DNA of 64,000 nucleotides from contig LUGG01000011.1 of assembly GCA_001683735.1 (NCBI GenBank), positions 1,054,001 to 1,118,000 of the forward strand, written 5' to 3'. Both the position numbers and the translations under genes were made by a program. This stretch comes from Grifola frondosa. Lineage: Eukaryota; Basidiomycota; Agaricomycetes; Polyporales; Grifolaceae. This document shows, piece by piece, positions 35,130-46,617 of this stretch. The notes under the pieces were generated by a model. That model did not search any database, had not been told where the DNA came from, and saw nothing but the letters and a program-made list of their open reading frames with translations. Every line of letters begins with the position of its first letter. Position 1 is the stretch's first letter.

Positions 35130-36566
35130 ATGGACGTCAAATCCGACACCCAACAGCAGTCGACACCTGTCGCTGCGCCTCAAACACTCCTGCACCCGTC
35201 CACCGCTGACCCGACCGGGTCGGAGCCCCCGCGAAAGCGCCAGAGGACGGCGGAGCTCGAGACCACTGAGCGCGCGGGAGAGGGCAGTGGCTGCGCTGGG
35301 GTGCAGATATTAGGGCGGACGCGGGCACGGAGGTGGACATGGCGCGTAACTTACTTCCTGCGGTCCAGATGGGTGCAGATGCACTTGTGAGGGACGGAAC
35401 ATACTATATGGATGGCGCGGACTGTGTCATCCGCGTAGAGCACACGTTGTTCAAGGTGGGTGCGCTGTTCTGCTCTTCCCTCCGGTGGCGTTGAGGTGTG
35501 CTGATGGCGATCGTTTGCAGGTGCACCGGTTCCTCCTCGCGCGGGACTCATCTGCGTTCCAGCACATGTTCAGCATGCCTGCGGGACAGTCGGGCGACGT
35601 GCCTGCGGAGGGGTTTACGGACGAGAGACCTATCGAATTATGGGGTGAGTCGGTCGAGCACTTCCGTGCATTACTCTCTATTCTTTATGCTCTGTAAGTG
35701 CAGTATTATAGGACATGCTGGAGTATGCTAAATCATGCCGTCTATCACGCCAGACCTCCAGAACTACAAGCATACAATTCGGTGAAAGCCGACCTGGACC
35801 AGCTGCTCACGATCGTCCAGATGACGAACAAATACCACTTTAGCTCTATTGAGTCGTGGGCGGTCGATGCGCTTTACAACGTGACCTCGGGCGTATATGG
35901 CGCGCCGCTGCACGACCTCTCGACATGCACGTCAGCGCTGATTACGCGTGTACTGGGAGTGGCGCTTCTCTGTGGACACACGCGCCTGTGCGACTTCGTC
36001 GTGGACAAGTGGACCCACCGCATTCTCTCACGGGACTTGCAGCCCGCGCCTGCGCTAGAGATTGCGGACCGGCACCAGCTGCGCGCGCTACAGGGGATCG
36101 CGTATTACGTGCAGCTGATGGAGGTGGGGCCTGGGTTTGATGCGGGAGCTGTGGAGGAGGATAAAGACGGGAAGGGGCAGTCGAAGGTGGTGCTGAGCCG
36201 AGAACAGAGGCAGAGGCTGCTGTCGGGGCACTGGTCGCTGGTGCGGTTGTGGGACTCGCTGCGGACGTCACCGCCGAAGTTCCAGCGGACGGACGGGTGC
36301 ACATACCATCAGCACGGGTGCCTGACGACGTGGGGGACTGTGTGGACGGAGTGGGGAAGTCTGAGACGACGCTGAAGTACGGGTCGGCGGACGTGGTGGG
36401 GCGGCTGCGGTCGATGGAGGAGCAGTTGTTCATGAATGCGGACCTGTCGTGCTCGCTAACGCCACAGTGCAAGCGGCGGGCGCTGACTGCGCTGAAGGCG
36501 ACGATCAAAGAGGTGCAAGACGGGCTTGCGGATCATTTCGTGGACTTGACTGTGGATTTGGGGTGA
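35130..36566 (+). CDS. BTB/POZ-domain protein 2
   Basis: Paralogue of the BTB gene at 16249 with the same introns. Exons are 35130-35455, 35521-35693 and 35754-36566. The N-terminus carries a basic PPRKRQRTAELE patch (possible nuclear signal). The BTB core is YYMDGADCVIRVEHTLFKVHR, SAFQHMF and HFRALLSILYAL, then helical repeats (TNKYHFSSIESWAVDALY, EIADRHQLRALQGIAYY, LSREQRQRLLSGHWSL). Two frame breaks each sit in a GGGG run, near 35300 and 36353. Adding one G to each restores a continuous protein through GADIRADAGTEVDMARNLL and KSETTLKYGSADVVGR to the stop at 36564-36566. A likely adaptor protein; partner unknown. Confidence 0.8.
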
Positions 36567-37632
36567 TGGGGCCTCAAGATGTCGTGCTCGCGTAGGTCGT
36601 GCGCGCATAGGCTGTGCGCGCATAGTCGTGCGCGCGTATGGCGTGCGCGTGGGGTATGTATTCAATTTGGCTGTGGAGCTATGATTGATTTTGAAGTTGG
36701 TGCGATCATGATACGTACAATTGATGTATTAATTATATTATATGAATTGTATTGAATAGCTATCGGCGTCTAGTCGTGCATGATGTCGCTGTGATGCTGT
36801 GGAAGCGTTGCCGAGGCAGCCGGCCGTAAGTGACGTCATAGACGAGTGGAGGTGAGTAGAGTGATCGAAGGCGTTCCTGAATCGGGAAGTGAAATCTTTT
36901 CAAGTTGCCGTTCGGTGTAGTTTGGTGCGTCGTCTTGCGAAGACACAGCTTGCCACACACTGACATCATCTCCACCCAAATATTAGTTGTTCTCCTCGCG
37001 GATGTTCATTTGGTCTTACCCCGCCAGTCCGAGCCGCTCGCTCTGATGGGTAGTGCCCCACAAAGGAATTTTTTCACCCGCCCCTTTTCTTCGTTCTCCA
37101 TTCTCGTGACCACCCCGAATCCAGTATCTCAGCGAGCAGTGTGAGAGCCGATGCATAATATGGGCTCGGCAACCATTCGCGGGTGTTGGCACGAAGGATG
37201 TGACGTCAGAGCAGAATTGTTGTGGACGTATTAGTTAGACCAGTGTAGTTTGAGATTTCTGCATGGCCGGCAGCTGTAGGCGCTCTCAGCAACTATCCAT
37301 CGTCATGGCGCACTCACTTTGGTCTCGCCAGTGCCTTCTCTCCCTATTTAGCTCTGAGCCACTTTCTCCAGTTTTTCGGCTTATTACCTCTCCATTCCCT
37401 CCTCGTCTCACTCGATTTTTTCTGTCCACTGTCCCTGTGATTGGCCATCCGGTCCACTCCCTCATATCCACCCCGTTTTCCACACCGAATCACCCTCCCC
37501 TCCTGCTCCATCCGGCACTTCATTCCACACAGCCATATCTTAGGTCTCGCCTTATCTCGGAAACAGTCCATCCATCGTCTCCATCCTCGCTCCAGTCCCA
37601 TCCAATAACACCTCGCCAGCGCAACACCGACC
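36567..37632. other. Intergenic, pyrimidine-rich on the plus strand
   Basis: After the tandem repeat I see no gene. From about 37340 to 37620 the plus strand is strongly C/T-rich, typical of fungal 5' regions. It precedes the Elp1-like exon. The long open frame across this tract is a composition artefact. Confidence 0.5.
36580..36655 (+). repeat. Short GC-rich tandem repeat
   Basis: Just past the BTB 2 stop, four imperfect units of about 16 bp built on GTCGTGCGCGCATAGG occur in a row: GTCGTGCGCGCATAGG, CTGTGCGCGCATA, GTCGTGCGCGCGTATG, GCGTGCGCGTGGG. They alternate purine and pyrimidine (GCGCGC), which favours Z-DNA-like structure. It may lie in the 3' UTR. Confidence 0.7.
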
Positions 37633-37792
37633 ATGCGCACCTTGTTTCTAACCGCGGCCCCTCTGCGGGATTTAACCCCGAAGCCAGACTCCCAACTGAA
37701 GGATCCGAACCTTGCCCTCTCCGCTGCGTCTCTTGCACATGACACTGGCGCGATTATCATTGGCTCCGCATCAACTGTCCGAGAGCATTCAG
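37633..37792 (+). pseudogene. Orphan first exon resembling Elongator subunit Elp1
   Basis: ATG 37633 opens a frame reading MRTLFLTAAPLRDLTPKP and later DTGAIIIGSASTVREHSG, ending at a good GT donor (GTGAGT) at 37793. The start and the TGAIIIGS block resemble the N-terminus of Elp1/IKAP, where MRNLKL is followed by GTVLIGS. The rest of Elp1 (a protein of over 1200 residues) is not downstream: the next coding sequence is the RRM-YTH gene. It could be a truncated copy, or a first exon that really belongs to the downstream gene. Family naming is tentative. Confidence 0.35.
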
Positions 37793-38307
37793 GTGAGTCC
37801 TCAAGTGCACGTGCTGTGTCTCGATCATGCTCGACTGTTCCTACCGCCGGAGTTTGAACGCCACGCGGGACATAACAATCCCCCCTCCGTCAGTTTGTTT
37901 TCCTAACAAAATTTGTGGCGCCCGTCGTCGTCGCTGGCAATCCAACTTGCCAGTGACCGTCTCTGTTTCCCCCCTCCCTTTTTTTCCACTCTTTTTTCCT
38001 CTCCCCTACCGTCCTTTTTTTCTGTCTTATCATGTCACTCCCTCTGACAGCATCTGCTAGGTAATCCATCCACTCCCAGCCGCTCGCAAAGTCCCTCAAG
38101 CCTGCCCCCAGCCACGCGTAATTACCCGTCCGCTTATTCGCCGTGTTGATCTCCACTAACTCTCTCCAAATTTTCTCTCGCCGTAACCACCACGTAGTGT
38201 ATGAGCTGTATCCTCCTGAGCCCTTATACGATAAATCCGACTCCGTGTTCCAGAACCCTCCAGAAGATTTTACGGAGCTCTTGAACTTTGACGACAAACA
38301 CATTTAT
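37793..38307. other. Leader region before the RRM-YTH gene
   Basis: Pyrimidine-rich with T runs at 37980-38020. An in-frame upstream segment (38203-38307, including YPPEPLYDKSD) could be coding if translation starts earlier through a spliced leader, but no upstream ATG with good context was found. Confidence 0.4.
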
Positions 38308-41257
38308 ATGTCGGCTGATGCCAACAGGACGCCGGGGTCGAACATGCAAGATTCTCAGTCCTCTAGCTCCACTTCCGATTTGGGGAGGCCTTCAGGGTCT
38401 CGTGGACGAGGTCAGTCTCATTCCAACCCCTCTCGTCGGCAGCAGACCCCGCAGTCCTTTCCGTTACCCCCTACCCCCTCTACCTTCCTCCTCCTGTCGC
38501 TAGAGCACAAGAGTCTTTCTCCACTCCATCTGCTCCCTCGCCCTACCAGCAGTATCCACCATACAGACAGCGCGGCGGTTTTGCTGGTCCATACACCATC
38601 TCTCCACAACACCCCGTAGTGCACCAGTCTCCGCCGCCGTTCGCATATCAGCCTCACCCTGGACTCCACGCATCCGACCCCAGCTTGCTGTCATCGCAAA
38701 GCCAGCTCGTGGGCTATCCGCTGGACACACTCGTGCCTATCATGCAGGCACACCCGCACATCTACCATTACCCAGGCCATTCCCCCGAGGGAAGCTCCTC
38801 GTCTAGTCACTCTTTTCCGAACAGTCCATCTACCATGTACGCACACTCGCCAGTTCATCCCTCTTCGCCTCCACACTCTCCTTTGGCTCCCCAGGGCGCA
38901 GGTCCGCCCCATCCACAGTCTATGCCTCCGCCCCATCCCGCCTCCTATGTCGGACAGCCACCGTATCCTACTCCCTTCCCCTACCCACCCCCCATCTGCT
39001 CCGTCACCACCCATATATCAGTCTCAGTACCCGACCTCTCCTTATGTGCATGGGTACGGACACCATCCCCCCCGAGCAGAATGGCCAGGGCACTTGGTGG
39101 TACATTCCTTCTAGTGCACACGGTGCGTCCGGCCAGTACGAGTCCTTCCAAAATCCGTACGCCATGTCGTACAGTCCCATCACTCCTCGTGACGTCGAGT
39201 ACAATATTCAGTCCGGACCGCCGACCATGTCTTCGGCGATGTATCCTTTGTCTCCGCGCCATGAGCCTGGTGCTGGCTTATTTCCCCCACACAGTCCAGC
39301 CCGCTCGATGCCCCGCCTGTGCGCCCTGCGTCAGTCGGGACATCACGCAACCCAACAGACACTGCGCCGTCAAGCCCAGAGACGTCGAGCATCGGGCCTG
39401 CTGCAGAGCGTCCCGCCCAGCGGCGGCCATACCACCCGAACCCACCCGCTCATCGTTCAGAGTGGGTGATGTGGGCGGGGAACGTGCCCTCGGACACGAC
39501 GCACGACGAGCTCTGGCGGTTTTTCAACTCGACGCCGTCCCCGGGGTCGAGCAGCACGGTGGACTCTGTGTACGGCGGGGTGTCGTCGATCTTCCTCATC
39601 TCGCGCTCGAACTGCGCGTTCGTCAACTTCCAGAGCGAGGAGCACCTGCTCTCTGCGATCCGCCGCTTCAACGGCGTACACATTCGCCCGGCAGACCCGC
39701 GCTGCCCGCGCCTTGTGTGCCGTGTGCGCGCACGAGAGGACGATCTGAAGGCGGGCGTGGGTGGTCAGCGCGGCGCAGGCATGCACGTGAAGTGGGTCAG
39801 GGACAAGCGGGAACGGGAGCGGGAGCTGCGCAAGCAGTCGACGTCGTCGTCAGAACCGGTCATGACGCCGTCGAGCTCGCCGACAGAGCTCGCACCGAAG
39901 ATGGGATCCTTATCGCTGTCGAGCGACGACGAGGGCGGCGGGCGCCATCGCCAGCCGGCGCCGCATTCAAGCAGCTCTGGCTCGTATGCGTCGACGAATT
40001 CAAGCGTGTTGATGGCGAACTTTCCGAAGCGTTATTTTATCCTCAAGTCGCTGACTCAGGTAGGGCAGCTCATTTTTGTCGCCTTGCGATCCTCGTATTG
40101 ACTCATTTTACTTGTAGTTCGACTTGGATCTTAGCGTAGAAAAGGGGCTATGGGCAACTCAGCGCCACAACGAAGGCATCCTTGACCAGGCGTTTCGGAC
40201 GAGCAAGGAAGTCTATCTGATTTTTGGGGTAAACAAAAGCGGAGAGTTTTACGGGTATGCAAGGTATGTATTTTTCTTCACGACTGCATCAATATATGCG
40301 TGACCTAACAGTTCTCTTCTTATTCAGGATGGCAGGTCCGGTTCTGCACGGTGAGCATCGCGTCTCATGGGCGTCTCGCACCGAGTCTCCTCCGCATCGC
40401 CGCTCGTCGCAGCAATCGCCTTCGCAGCCAGAGGGCTCTCCCTCCGCCCGCCGCGATCCCACCTTTTTCTCTCCGAGCGAACAGAGGTACGACGAGTCGC
40501 CCTGCGAGATGTCGCTTGATGCGTCGCCCGGGGCAACGAAGATCCCGCGGACGGGCATCGACGTCTTTAACCGCCCCGCTCAGTCTGCTCCTGCGGAGCT
40601 GCATCGTCCCCATAAGCAGCTGAGCACCTTTACGCCGTCCATTCTGGCGCAGCCGCAGAAGAGCCTCAACGTGCCCGTACGCACGGGGCCGCCCTTGCTC
40701 GCTGCCGCGAAGCAACAGGATAGCTTCGAACTAGATCGCACTGCGCCTATTCGTGCGCTGCGCGAGCGATCCGGCAGCGGCGGTACACTGCAGGACCCGC
40801 TGCTTGACACGGTGGCGGAGGAAGACGAAAAGCACGAGCAGCCTGAGGAGGCTGGGGAGGTGCTGGATATGAAGCAGAAGGGACGGGCGGAGGAGGTTGG
40901 GCTGCCGGAGCCTGAGGGCACGGCGGGCGCGGCTGGTGAGGAGGGCCCGGTGTGGGGGAGTCCTTTCAGGTAGAGTGGATACGGACGGAGCGTCTCCCGT
41001 TCCACCGCACCCGTCACCTGCGCAACTCCTGGAACCATGACCGCGAGGTGAAAGTTTCGCGGGATGGAACCGAGCTGGAACCCTCCGTTGGCCAGGCCCT
41101 GCTCGATGAGTGGGACAAGCTCGACGAGCCGCAGCCCGCGTCGCCCACTGCGGACAGACGCCAACAGGGCAGGGCGGCGCCCGTCGCGATTAGGCAGGCA
41201 CCCCAGGAGGAGAGGGAGGATGAGGACGGGGTTACGGACCACGTTTGGCGGACTTAG
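38308..41257 (+). CDS. RRM and YTH domain RNA-binding protein (m6A reader type)
   Basis: From ATG 38308 (MSADANRTPGSN) a 370-residue Ser/Pro/Tyr-rich low-complexity N-terminus leads to an RRM (about 39455-39735) with RNP2-like MWAGNVP and RNP1-like CAFVNFQS. After an acidic/Ser linker the YTH domain starts at ANFPKRYFILKSLTQFDLDL, then KGLWATQRHNE, VYLIFGVNKSGEFYGYARM (40118-40345). It resumes at WGSPFQVEWIRTERLPF, HLRNSWNHDREVKVSRDGTE (40960-41090). Between the halves lies an insert of about 205 residues of Pro/Ser/Glu-rich sequence. YTH domains bind N6-methyladenosine RNA; Trp residues for the cage are plausible but not aligned. The frame breaks in C runs near 38468, 38990, 39068, 39320 and near 40971. 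End TAG 41255. Confidence 0.85.
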
Positions 41258-41878
41258 AATGAAACGACGTTTGCTCTAAAAGCAGCATTCACGGCACCAC
41301 GCATGCACACACACGATCGCTCGCTCGCTCACACTGCACCTACACTCCCTAATTTTATACTGTACTCACGGCGGCGCGCTGTCTCGCCATACATGATGTG
41401 GGGCGGGGCCGCCTTTTTTTGCTTATCACACAACTACGAATCGGGCTTTGCTGCTGTATTTTCCTGTGTTTTGTTTCTCTGGTCATCTGCTCTATTTTGC
41501 TCTCCGGCATTGCTTACTGCCATCGTCCACGCTGGTCAGATGTTTCACCAAGAGATCATCATGTAGCAATAGGTAGAATTTCATTTCAACTTTTACTGTA
41601 ATACCTCGCATTATGGCATTATACACGATGCGCTATTCTGCGCTGGGCTGCGTAGATAATTCATTCGTCCCAGTGGCTTGTAGCCAGATTATTCGAGGGG
41701 GTTGGGATTAAGGAATGGATGGCCGATGGATTTCTAGGTTTGGACGCGACGCGTCTCGTTCATGTGATCTATGGACGGGACGCCACTCACGCGTCGAGAC
41801 TCGAGGAGTTACTGCACTAGGAGAAGTTCCGAAAATCGACCACCACCATATATACGTACCCGCTGCAAGCGTATTACA
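41258..41878. other. Intergenic between RRM-YTH and the FunK1 relic
   Basis: About 620 bp with no gene. A TATA-like CATATATAC lies about 30 bp before the FunK1 relic start, a leftover promoter perhaps. Confidence 0.45.
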
Positions 41879-43069
41879 ATGACCGAATTCAACGATTCAT
41901 GTCTCATCGTCGACGTCCCTACGGCATTCGATATGAACGCAGAGACCAAACTCAATTTCGAACGGTATGCAAAGAACGCGAAGAAACCTTTATTGGGACC
42001 TGTGCCAGCAGACGATTTGTTGAACGCTTTTTTGTCTGACTCTGGGAGTGACAAGCATAGGTGCATGGTCACTAGTTCGCGTGCGTTCAGCGCCATCCCA
42101 GTCTGCGTCCAAAGCGCGTCATATATATTGGTGCGTCCGTATCCTCTGGTAATGCTTTATCAAAAAAGGATTCACAGCAGATCTTGAAAGATTCAAAAAT
42201 CAACCGCACACAAAACTCGCTGCCCAGGACTCCCTTTCGACAATGTGTCATTACGCGTAAAAGAGGCCCGGTCTCGGTAAGTCAGAAGTAAGTATGTTGC
42301 TACGCCACAGGAATATCGGGGCTGTTGAATCGTCGGATATCGAGGCTCCCACCGATCTCGGCTATGCGGCTCTCTTCATCGACGTAAATCCAGAGCCGGA
42401 GGGTGATGACTTCTTACGCGATGCTCCGATCGTCAAGGATATAAGATCGCATCCGGGACTCAATGGATTGAACAGCCGCAGCGTCCTATCGTTGAGGTGC
42501 CCCGAACTTCGAAGATGTGGGCGTTCAAGAGAAAGCCCGTTTGTCGTGCTTTTTTCCCTTAGTTTTGATTCAAGTAAGCTTCTTCATGCTAGCTCACGCC
42601 TTCAAAGACGAGAACGCTCATTCCTCGAATTTTGAGTCGAAACTCGCTCCATAGTGCAGTTCCCCACAGCGGTAATAGATACGGAGACGGAAACCAGACG
42701 ATTCAGTCTCGACATATTACTACCGCAATCTGCACCGGATACCATACGATCAATCGATCAAGGTGGGAAGATGTTGTCCTACACACTTTTTCTCGGGAAT
42801 ATCGAATGTTGTCTGGGTGCTACACCAGAAGCATCGAATTCACCGCAAAGCAAGAATGCGAGAACTCAGAAGGCAAGCAACTTGATCGCTTTCGGAAGTT
42901 CAGGATGGATCGGTGCATACGACGACGAGCCGTTGGAAATGAAAGAAAGGGACATGCATTGACGAGTCTAATGCTGGGCAAGCGAAGTGCGGACGACCGA
43001 ACGAACGCGGAATCCGGGGTTTCGGCGCAGAAACGAACGCGACGCGCGAGCTGGGCGTGCAGTCCGTAA
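41879..43069 (+). pseudogene. FunK1-3 relic, kinase core deleted
   Basis: From ATG 41879 (MTEFNDSC) the FunK1 N-terminus is recognisable: PLLGPVPADDLLNAFL, then, after the conserved first intron, TAHKTRCPGLPFDNVSLRV. The frame then meets stops near 42277 and 42326 and resumes as TDLGYAALFIDVNPEPEGDD (42350-42410). Soon after about 42450 the similarity ends. The regions for FCFSIS, FLKDTW, HRD and LIDW are missing. A basic tail typical of the family (LMLGKRSADD, QKRTRRA) lies at 42965-43050. The gene has therefore lost its middle and carries stops, and cannot encode a kinase. N-terminal sequence is closest to FunK1-2 by eye. Confidence 0.75.
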
Positions 43070-44073
43070 GAGGACAACCGCTGAACGCCAACTTCCAAGC
43101 TAGTGACACCATCTCGTGGATGTATCCTAGAGCAGCGGCAATTCGAAAATTCCAACACACGCAGACGCCGGGAGCAAAGAGAACAGCCAGGAGCACAACA
43201 GTCACGATACAGTCCGTGTATGTACGTCAATTTGTTAATTTCCGCTCACGATAGAAGATGAAGAGTAATACACTTGGTTATAGGATATGTCAACCGAATA
43301 AAGGTTCTTGGACATACCATGAGTAGACCAAACGTTTTGCAATCTGAATCCACATCAACCTGGGGCGATTTCTTTGTGGAGAGATTGAGTGCACGTTCAA
43401 AAAGATCTTGAGATCGCTGGTCTGATTTAAACCAAATTTCTCGGCCGGACAGGGCTGGGCAGGTCAATGGAACGACGATGGACCTGTGCACAGAAAAGTC
43501 GGCGATAGCAGGGTGCGAGCATACTCGAGCGCTCCGAGTGTCATATATTACAGCATGGTACTCTCTGAAGGCTGATCATGGGGACACGGCGTGCGGGCGG
43601 ACGCTGGGAGAGCATTCGAATGTCCAACGCCGGTCGCTCGCGCTCAACGTGGAACCATGTTCAGGCCGGACTGCGGAGGCTTGGCGCCGGTGCTAGACAG
43701 CCAGCAGAGCCTTCGCTGCATTCATCTGTCCTTCTGTAGCTCCAGTCGGGTGTACTAGAAGTGCTAGAAGACTGGCACGAGGCTGTGGCTTGAGGCTCGA
43801 AATTTGAATGCTTGAAGCTGCTTGAAGCTAGGACGTCGACCAGCCTTGCACTGAGTGCTGAAGGTGTGCTGAAGGCTTGCGCCGGTGCCGGCCGGCGACC
43901 CCAAAGTGATCGTTGACGGACGTCCGGCATTGTCCGTCGAGTAGGCCACCCCATTATAAAAATTGGACGATGAGCTGTTCGCTAAACCGGGTCCCTCCTT
44001 TTTCCCTTCCATAGACTCATAGACCGTTCTCCTCCCTAGACTTTCTCTTTCGTCTCCTGGTCGTCTCTCCACA
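43070..44073. other. Intergenic, desaturase upstream region
   Basis: About 1 kb. No gene is supported; a minus-strand open frame at 43246-43491 has no known motif. The right end is C/T-rich and holds the desaturase promoter. Confidence 0.45.
43955..43962 (+). promoter_or_regulatory. TATA box of the desaturase gene
   Basis: TATAAAAA occurs about 112 bp upstream of the desaturase ATG at 44074, followed by a pyrimidine-rich leader. Confidence 0.6.
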
Positions 44074-45872
44074 ATGTCCAAGCAGTCGCCCACCGCGACG
44101 GTCGAGCAGACTCCCTTTATCATTCCCGACTTCACTGTGAAGGATTTGCTCTCCGTAATTCCGTAAGCTTTGCTCTATATTCAGCACACCTACCCGTTAA
44201 ACATATTCATTCTCAGTGCCCACTGCCATAAACGGTCTGCTCTCAGATCGTCCGTCTACATGTCTGTAGCATATCATATCATATTTCCCCTCGCGTTCTC
44301 TGACTTCGACTTCCAGGGTCTGGGACTTCTTCGTCATTGGCTGCATTTATAAGGCATCCACCTTCCTTGACGCACGTATCACCCCGGACTACGTCTCTCT
44401 TCCCAGCCCATATCTCTACTCCTTGGCGCGTTTCTCCCTCTGGTCTCTGTACGGCTTCTTCACTGGCCTTTTCGCGACCGGTCTTTGGGTCGTCGCCCAT
44501 GAGTGCGGTCATCAGGCCTTTTCCGACTCCAAAGCTGTCAATAACGCGGTCGGTTGGGTTCTTCATTCCGCGTACGTCGCGTCTCGCGTATTTCCTTTTT
44601 GTGCCTCATCTAACATGTGATTGTGGGCCCTTCTCGCTATGTCGCGTAGGCTTGGTGTACCCTATCACTCGTGGCGCATCACGCACGGGAAGCACCATGC
44701 TTCTACCGGCCACATGACCCAGGACGAGGTATTTGTCCCAAAGACCCGTTCTCAGCTTGGCTTGCCCGCTTTCGACCCTACCAAGGAGGATCTGCGCGGT
44801 TCTAGGGTTTCCGAAGAAGTGCAGAACGAGCTTTGGGATGCCTTGGGAGATTCCCCCATTGGTGCTACCTATGGAGTCTTCAGTTACTTGGTACGTTTTA
44901 GTTTCATTGCTGTCACTTTCTGTTGTTGATATTTTGCCATTCAAGTTTGCCGGGTGGTGGATGTATCTCATCAAGAATGCTTCTGGTCAAAAGAGATACC
45001 CTAAGAACACCAGTCGTACGTTTGATTGTGGCGATATTTCGGGGCTTTCTTCCATAAATGACATTCCGATCTACAGATTTCAGGCCCACTTCTGTTATGT
45101 TCCGTCCCGATCAGCATGACCAAATCGTCGTTTCTGACATTGGAATTGTTATCTGGGCCGCGACTGTCGTCACATGGATCTATTACAAGGGATTTGCCGA
45201 GGTCTTCCGTCTATATCTTGTTCCCTACCTCTGGTGTGTTTTTTTCTACCGCTTCTACTTGTTGATTGATATATCTATATTATCCTGGCTCGTAGGGTTA
45301 ACCACTGGCTGGTCTTGATCACTTTCCTCCAACATACCGACCCTCTCTTGCCGCACTACCGCGCGCCTGAGTTCACGTTCCCTCGTGGCGCGCTCGCCAC
45401 TTTGGATCGTAACCTCCTTGGCGATTGCGGCAAAATCATGGGTTGGCTCGGTGCTCACGCCACTCATGGTATCTCTGAAACTCACGTCGCTCACCACATT
45501 GCGAGCAGGATCCCTCACTATTATGCGTGAGTTTCAATGTTCTAAGCAATATCGTGTTGCTCTGCTGATGCTTGACCAGTTGGGAAGCTACCGATGCGCT
45601 CCGCAAGCACCTTGCGCAGTCTGGGATTCATCTTGAGGGACGCCCTGGTGGTTGGTCTGAGATGTACCGTGTTTACAGGCAGTGCAAGGTTGGTCATCGC
45701 AACCCATCGTATGCTTGCAACTATGATCCTGACAACTTCCCCATAGTTCGTTGAGGATGAGGGTGACATTATCTTCTACAAGAACGCACGCGGGCTTGCC
45801 TCGACCCGGCCAGTGTTCATCGATAACACCGCAAGTGACTCCGGTATCGAAATTGTCGATAAGGACGCATAA
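44074..45872 (+). CDS. Delta-12 fatty acid desaturase
   Basis: Membrane-bound di-iron desaturase of the ER that converts oleate to linoleate, about 440 residues. Nine exons follow ATG 44074 (MSKQSPTATVEQTPFIIPDF); all splice phases agree and the frame is intact. The three histidine boxes are HECGH (AHECGHQAF), HSWRITHGKHH and HVAHH (ETHVAHHI). Hydrophobic stretches flank them (FFTGLFATGLWVVA; IGIVIWAATVVTWIYY; NHWLVLITFL). TPDYVSLPSPYLYSLARFSLW is typical of fungal delta-12 enzymes. The C-terminal FVEDEGDIIFYKNARG closes the domain before a short acidic tail. The delta-12 specificity is inferred from overall resemblance; a delta-15 or bifunctional enzyme cannot be excluded. A strong TATA box lies upstream. 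Confidence 0.92.
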
Positions 45873-46617
45873 GCGTGCCCAACCTTTCGTGTCCACTGTT
45901 GTTGTTTTCGGTCCCTTATACTCGCTATGTTCTCGTTATCGATCGTGTTACCCCCTCCTCTTCCGCTCTTTTCGGTGCCGTCGCGACGCCATTCGCTATA
46001 GTCGCGCATGAAAATCTCCACTCCGCCGTAGACCCCTCATTGTCCATCTGAAGTAGCGCATGCCTGCCTGCGCACCGTCTTGCGCTTGCGTGCCTGGCAT
46101 TGATTGCTCCAGGATGGCGGGATGCCACTCGTTGATACAGGTTGCCCGCAGCTCGCAGCTGGGGACTGGGACCGTGCCGTGTGTTTTAGATAGAGCCTCT
46201 GATTTTGGTTGTTTAGGATAAATTGCCAATAATGAGACGCTGAAGAAATGAATTATCTTACGACTCAGTCGGTGATTTATGTGCGACAGCGTCACAGACA
46301 TTGTCTGAATCGGTTTCGAACAGATAGTACTGAGAACAGTCTTTGAGTAAATGCCAGAGTATCAATCACAGACGAGCGGACTGTGATACTGGTTTCCGGA
46401 TGAAGTACCAGTTAGCACCACCGACCACAAAACCAGCACGCGCTGACGACCGAAATCATGGAAAGACATGCTGCCTAGATTTTGAGATTCGCATGTAACA
46501 TACCGATGAGAATATAATGAGCGCTCTCGCAAAATCCACGCGGGTCGCAAGGCTGGCAAGGGGAGGTGTACGGGCAAACCTAGCTGTCCGCTCGTCACAG
46601 GAAAAAACCACATCCAT
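45873..46617. other. Convergent intergenic region
   Basis: The desaturase (+) and RPS19 (-) converge across about 745 bp. No gene seen. Confidence 0.45.

Noticed and set aside
37263..37742. Long Ser/Pro-rich open frame on the plus strand
   Set aside because: It spans a C/T-rich leader, has no motif and overlaps the better supported Elp1-like exon in another frame.
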